From Microbispora oryzae (GTDB taxonomy: Bacteria; Actinomycetota; Actinomycetes; Streptosporangiales; Streptosporangiaceae), in NCBI RefSeq assembly GCF_017896165.1, contig NZ_JAFCNB010000018.1, forward strand, positions 62,001 through 126,000: a stretch of 64,000 nt of DNA, given 5' to 3'. Every line of letters starts with the position of its first letter. Positions within the stretch are counted from its first letter, which is position 1. The notes under the pieces were generated by a model. The model had not been told where the DNA came from. It searched no databases and was given only the letters and a program-made list of their open reading frames with translations. Positions 60,556-64,000 of the stretch are shown one piece after another. The position numbers and the translations under genes were made by a program.

Positions 60556-61057
60556 TTGGCTGAACCCGATCAAGGGATTCGGCGTCACCTTCCACCACAT
60601 GTTCAAGAAGCCGGTGACGGTCAACTATCCGGAGGAGAAGCGGCCCACGGCGCCGCGGTTCCACGGACGTCACCAGCTGAACCGGTGGCCGGACGGTCTG
60701 GAGAAGTGCGTCGGCTGCGAGCTGTGCGCCTGGGCGTGTCCCGCCGACGCGATCTACGTCGAGGGCGGCGACAACACCGATTCCGAGCGGTACTCGCCCG
60801 GTGAGCGGTACGGCCGGGTGTACCAGATCAACTACCTGCGGTGCATCCTCTGCGGGCTGTGCATCGAGGCGTGCCCGACCCGGGCGCTCACGATGACCAA
60901 CGAGTACGAGCTCGCCGACTCCAGCCGCGAGTCGCTGATCTACACCAAGGAGATGCTCCTCGCGCCGCTCGGACCCGGGATGGAGCAGCCGCCCCACCCG
61001 ATGCGTCTCGGCGAGTCCGAGGAGGACTACTACCGGTTGGGTCAAAGCAATGGGTGA
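60542..61057 (+). CDS. nuoI: NADH-quinone oxidoreductase subunit I
   Basis: 171 residues from GTG 60542. Two [4Fe-4S] motifs: [16 protein letters not shown] and [16 protein letters not shown]. Relays electrons to NuoB's N2 cluster. Usual length for actinobacteria. Its start lies inside nuoH (14 bp overlap), and nuoJ starts inside its last 8 bases. Confidence 0.98.
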   Translation: MGATDWLNPIKGFGVTFHHMFKKPVTVNYPEEKRPTAPRFHGRHQLNRWPDGLEKCVGCELCAWACPADAIYVEGGDNTDSERYSPGERYGRVYQINYLRCILCGLCIEACPTRALTMTNEYELADSSRESLIYTKEMLLAPLGPGMEQPPHPMRLGESEEDYYRLGQSNG

Positions 61058-62015
61058 GTCCATCACGTTCTGGGTGCTCGCGGTCGTTTCGGTGGCCGCC
61101 GCGCTCGGACTCGTCTTCAGCCGCAGGGCCGTCTACTCGGCCCTCATGCTGGGCGTGGTCATGCTCTCGCTGGCGGTGCTCTACGCGGTGCAGGACGCGC
61201 CGTTCCTCGCCGCGGTGCAGATCATCGTCTACACCGGCGCGGTCATGATGCTGTTCCTGTTCGTGCTCATGCTCGTGGGCGTGGACTCCTCCGACTCGCT
61301 GGTGGAGACGATCAGGGGTCAGCGGTTCTGGGCCATCGTCGCCGGGCTGGGCTTCGCCGCCCTGCTGGCGTTCGGCATCGGGAACGTCGTGCTGACCGCG
61401 CCCAAGGGCCTGACCGCCGCCACGAAGGCGGGCAACGTGCCGTCCCTGGCCGAACTGATCTTCACCCGCCACGTGTTCGCGTTCGAGGTCACGTCGGCGC
61501 TGCTGATCACGGCGGCGCTCGGCGCGATGGTGCTCGCGCACCGCGAGCGCACCGAGGCGAAGCCGACGCAGAAGGACCTCTCCCGGCAGCGCTTCGTCGC
61601 CTTCGGCCGGACCGGCAAGAACCCGGCGTCGCTGCCCGGACCCGGCACCTACGCCCGGCACAACGCCATCGACATGCCCGCGCTGCTGCCCGACGGCACC
61701 GTCTCGCCGCTGTCGGTCAACCGCGTCCTCGCCCGGCACGAGGCCGAGGAGGGCACGCTGCCTCCGGAGATCGCCGAGGTGCTGCGGCAGGACGAGCTCG
61801 ACCGGGAGGCCGAGCGGCACAGCACGCCGACTCCGGCCGAGGAGGCCGCGAGCGGCCCGGACACCGAGCCGGTGGACACCGAGCCCATCCACGGCGAGCC
61901 CATCCACACCGAGCCCTCCGCTGAGGCCGGCCCGGGTGAGGAGCCCGCGGACGCCGAGGAGGCCCTGACACCGGGGCGGGCCGGTCGGCCGGCCAGCGAG
62001 GAGGACGGCAAGTGA
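61050..62015 (+). CDS. nuoJ: NADH-quinone oxidoreductase subunit J with long hydrophilic tail
   Basis: 321 residues. Five TMs in the first ~170 residues: [78 protein letters not shown]; and [18 protein letters not shown]. The NuoJ core is [23 protein letters not shown] tail of about 150 residues follows; its first part ([26 protein letters not shown]) occurs in other actinobacterial NuoJ, and the last 80 are a Glu/Pro/Thr-rich stretch with HGEPIHTEP repeats. GTGA overlap with nuoK. Confidence 0.95.
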   Translation: MGESITFWVLAVVSVAAALGLVFSRRAVYSALMLGVVMLSLAVLYAVQDAPFLAAVQIIVYTGAVMMLFLFVLMLVGVDSSDSLVETIRGQRFWAIVAGLGFAALLAFGIGNVVLTAPKGLTAATKAGNVPSLAELIFTRHVFAFEVTSALLITAALGAMVLAHRERTEAKPTQKDLSRQRFVAFGRTGKNPASLPGPGTYARHNAIDMPALLPDGTVSPLSVNRVLARHEAEEGTLPPEIAEVLRQDELDREAERHSTPTPAEEAASGPDTEPVDTEPIHGEPIHTEPSAEAGPGEEPADAEEALTPGRAGRPASEEDGK

Positions 62016-62308
62016 CCACGCACTACCTGGTGCTCTCCGCGCTGCTGTTCGCCATCGGCGGCGTCGGCGTGCTCGTACGGCGCAACGCCATCGTGGTCTT
62101 CATGTGCGTCGAGCTCATGCTCAACGCCTGCAACCTGGCGTTCGTCACCTTCGCCCGGCAGAACGGCAACCTCGACGGTCAGGTCATCGCGTTCTTCGTG
62201 ATGATCGTGGCCGCCGCCGAGGTCGTCATCGGCCTGGCCATCATCGTGACGATCTTCCGAACCCGCAGGTCCGCGTCGGTCGACGACGCGAGCCTGCTGA
62301 AGCACTAA
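62012..62308 (+). CDS. nuoK: NADH-quinone oxidoreductase subunit K
   Basis: 98 residues from GTG 62012, three TMs. [48 protein letters not shown] has the conserved TM2 Glu (VELMLNA). [21 protein letters not shown] has the TM3 Glu. Part of the proton-pumping arm. nuoL follows after 9 bp. Confidence 0.97.
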   Translation: MTTHYLVLSALLFAIGGVGVLVRRNAIVVFMCVELMLNACNLAFVTFARQNGNLDGQVIAFFVMIVAAAEVVIGLAIIVTIFRTRRSASVDDASLLKH

Positions 62309-62317
62309 GAGGTGGCC

Positions 62318-64000
62318 GTGGAACCCGCTTCGCACGTAGCGTCGATCATCGCCCACTCCGGTGGGGCGATCGGGGTCGCCTGGCTGATGATCGCCTTCCC
62401 CCTGATTGGGGCGGCGGCTCTCCTGCTGGGCGGGAGGGCCTCCGACAAGTACGGCCATCTGTTGGGCGTCCTCATGGCGGTGGCGTCCTTCGTCGTGGCC
62501 GCGCTCGCGTTCTTCCAGGTGCTGGGCTTCCAGCCGGGAGAGCGCCGCCGCGGCGTCCCGCTCTACGACTTCATCCCGGGAATCGCCAAGGTCGGCCTGC
62601 TGGTCGACCCGCTGTCGATCTCGTTCTGCCTGCTGATCACCTTCGTCGGCTCGCTGATCCACATCTACTCGATCGGCTACATGTCGCACGACCCGGCCAG
62701 GCGGCGCTTCTTCGCCTACCTGAACCTGTTCGTGGCGGCCATGCTCCTCCTGGTGCTGGCCGACAACTACGTGGGCCTGTTCGTCGGGTGGGAGGGCGTC
62801 GGCCTGGCGTCGTACCTGCTGATCGGCTTCTGGCAGCACAAGCCCTCCGCGGCGACGGCCGCCAAGAAGGCGTTCATCGTCAACCGGGTCGGCGACTTCG
62901 GTCTGCTGATCGGCATCTTCACGATCTTCGCGACGTTCCACTCGCTGGCGTTCGCCGACGTGTTCTCCGCCGCGGGCGGCGCGTCGTCCGGCACGCTCAC
63001 CGCGATCGGCCTGCTGCTGCTCGTCGGCGCGTGCGGCAAGTCCGCGCAGCTCCCGCTGCAGTCCTGGCTCCTGGACGCGATGGAGGGCCCGACCCCGGTG
63101 TCGGCCCTCATCCACGCCGCGACCATGGTCACCGCGGGCGTCTACCTGATCGTCAGGTCGGGCCCGATCTTCCAGGGCGCCGAGGCGGCCCAGCTCGTCG
63201 TCACGATCGTCGGTGTGGCCACGCTGCTCGCCGGTGCGATCATCGGTACCGCGAAGGACGACATCAAGAAGGCCCTCGCCGGGTCGACGATGTCGCAGAT
63301 CGGCTACATGGTGCTCGCCGCGGGCATCGGCCCGGCCGGGTACGCGTTCGCGATCGCCCACCTGATCACGCACGGTTTCTTCAAGGCCGACCTCTTCCTC
63401 GGCGCCGGATCGGTCATGCACGGCATGAACGACGAGGTGAACATGCGGAAGTACGGCGGCCTGCGGAAGGTCATGCCGATCACCTTCGTGACCTTCCTGA
63501 TCGGCTACCTCGCCATCATCGGGTTCCCGCTGCTGTCCGGCTACTTCACCAAGGACGGCATCATCGAGGTCGCGATGGAGCACAACGCGATCCTCGGCTG
63601 GCTCGCCGTGCTCGGCGCGGGCATCACGGGCTTCTACATGTCCCGCCTGGTGTTCATGACGTTCTTCGGCGCGAGGCGCTGGGAGCCCACGGCTCACCCG
63701 CACGAGTCGCCCGCCGTCATGACCTGGCCGCTGATCATCCTGTCGATCGGGGCGCTCGGCCTGGGCGCGTTCCTGATCATCGGTAACCGGTTCATGACCT
63801 TCCTGGCCCCCGCCGTCGGGGCGCCGGAGGAGCTGCCGTCCTTCAACCCGTTCACGGCCACCGGCCTCGTCACCCTCGCCCTCGTGGCGATCGGCGTCGC
63901 CTTCGCCTGGTTCAGGTACGGAGCGGCCGAGGTGCCCGCGGTGGCCCCGCGCGGCTCCTTCCTCACCACGTTCGCCCGCCGCGACCTGTACGGCGACGCC
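62318..64000 (+). CDS. nuoL: NADH-quinone oxidoreductase subunit L, 3' end outside window
   Basis: 561 codons visible from GTG 62318 (AAGAGG 5 nt upstream; GTG 62312 is less well placed), no stop before the window ends. Antiporter-like membrane subunit with [83 protein letters not shown]-type segment (here starting AQLPLQSWL), [23 protein letters not shown]. It carries the lateral helix in its missing C-terminal part. Completes the order nuoA-L seen here; nuoM and nuoN are expected beyond the edge. Confidence 0.96.
   Translation, partial: MEPASHVASIIAHSGGAIGVAWLMIAFPLIGAAALLLGGRASDKYGHLLGVLMAVASFVVAALAFFQVLGFQPGERRRGVPLYDFIPGIAKVGLLVDPLSISFCLLITFVGSLIHIYSIGYMSHDPARRRFFAYLNLFVAAMLLLVLADNYVGLFVGWEGVGLASYLLIGFWQHKPSAATAAKKAFIVNRVGDFGLLIGIFTIFATFHSLAFADVFSAAGGASSGTLTAIGLLLLVGACGKSAQLPLQSWLLDAMEGPTPVSALIHAATMVTAGVYLIVRSGPIFQGAEAAQLVVTIVGVATLLAGAIIGTAKDDIKKALAGSTMSQIGYMVLAAGIGPAGYAFAIAHLITHGFFKADLFLGAGSVMHGMNDEVNMRKYGGLRKVMPITFVTFLIGYLAIIGFPLLSGYFTKDGIIEVAMEHNAILGWLAVLGAGITGFYMSRLVFMTFFGARRWEPTAHPHESPAVMTWPLIILSIGALGLGAFLIIGNRFMTFLAPAVGAPEELPSFNPFTATGLVTLALVAIGVAFAWFRYGAAEVPAVAPRGSFLTTFARRDLYGDA

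Noticed and set aside
61649-63703. 684-codon minus-strand frame
   Set aside because: Antisense of nuoJ-nuoL; charged repetitive translation with no recognisable family.

Overview
The window is GC-rich DNA (roughly 70% or more G+C) with frequent GTG starts, chains of ATGA/GTGA overlaps between genes, and developmental regulators typical of spore-forming actinomycetes (BldN-type sigma factor with an RsbN-like anti-sigma, a BldC-like protein). Gene order around rex-hemACD, resABC and nuo resembles Streptomyces. Some other content (DUF222/HNH endonuclease, ATLF-like peptidase) would suit a Streptosporangiales chromosome. That placement is an inference from content, not a measured phylogeny. The region is core chromosome: I see no insertion sequence, prophage, CRISPR array, tRNA or rRNA.

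Layout. 1-5.7 kb: accessory genes (3'-truncated DUF222/HNH endonuclease, TetR regulator, small secreted protein, TPR protein, a 504-residue low-complexity secreted protein). 5.8-12.7 kb, minus strand: a heat-shock operon dnaK-grpE-dnaJ-hspR-clpB behind a promoter flanked by two HAIR (HspR) operators. 12.7-20.9 kb: a lipoprotein, an ABC-2 exporter behind an apparent leaderless promoter buried in a 13-bp inverted repeat, a secreted tripeptidyl-aminopeptidase-like hydrolase, proC, and a MacAB-like efflux set. 21-30.4 kb: acuC-like deacetylase, a phosphatase-like gene, a one-domain HTH protein, a 32-residue basic ribosomal-type protein, an atypical SDR, an acyltransferase, a HAD hydrolase, rsbN-bldN, a 7-TM/ABM fusion and a glutaredoxin-like gene.

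30.5-38.4 kb: rex-hemA-hemC-cobA/hemD-hemB, a primase/polymerase-like gene and hemL, which together supply tetrapyrroles from glutamyl-tRNA. 38.5-45.5 kb: an EamA transporter and divergent LysR gene, a histidine phosphatase, and the System II cytochrome c maturation set (resA-ccdA-resB-ccsB). 45.5-49.6 kb: small membrane proteins, an ATLF-like metallopeptidase abutting an 81-codon gene, a BldC-like regulator and a secreted beta-propeller. 49.6-64 kb: a menaquinone methyltransferase, a geranylgeranyl-reductase-like flavoprotein and nuoA-nuoL (nuoL is cut by the window end).

The main theme is redox and respiration. A near-perfect Rex operator precedes rex-hemACD, and a perfect 18-bp one precedes the ggr-nuo operon. 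The NADH/NAD+ sensor encoded here probably controls both heme synthesis and complex I. The least explained items are the ATLF-like peptidase/small-protein pair, the 7-TM/ABM fusion, the operator-embedded leaderless ABC promoter, the palindrome at the TPR-protein start, and the repeat-rich secreted protein.
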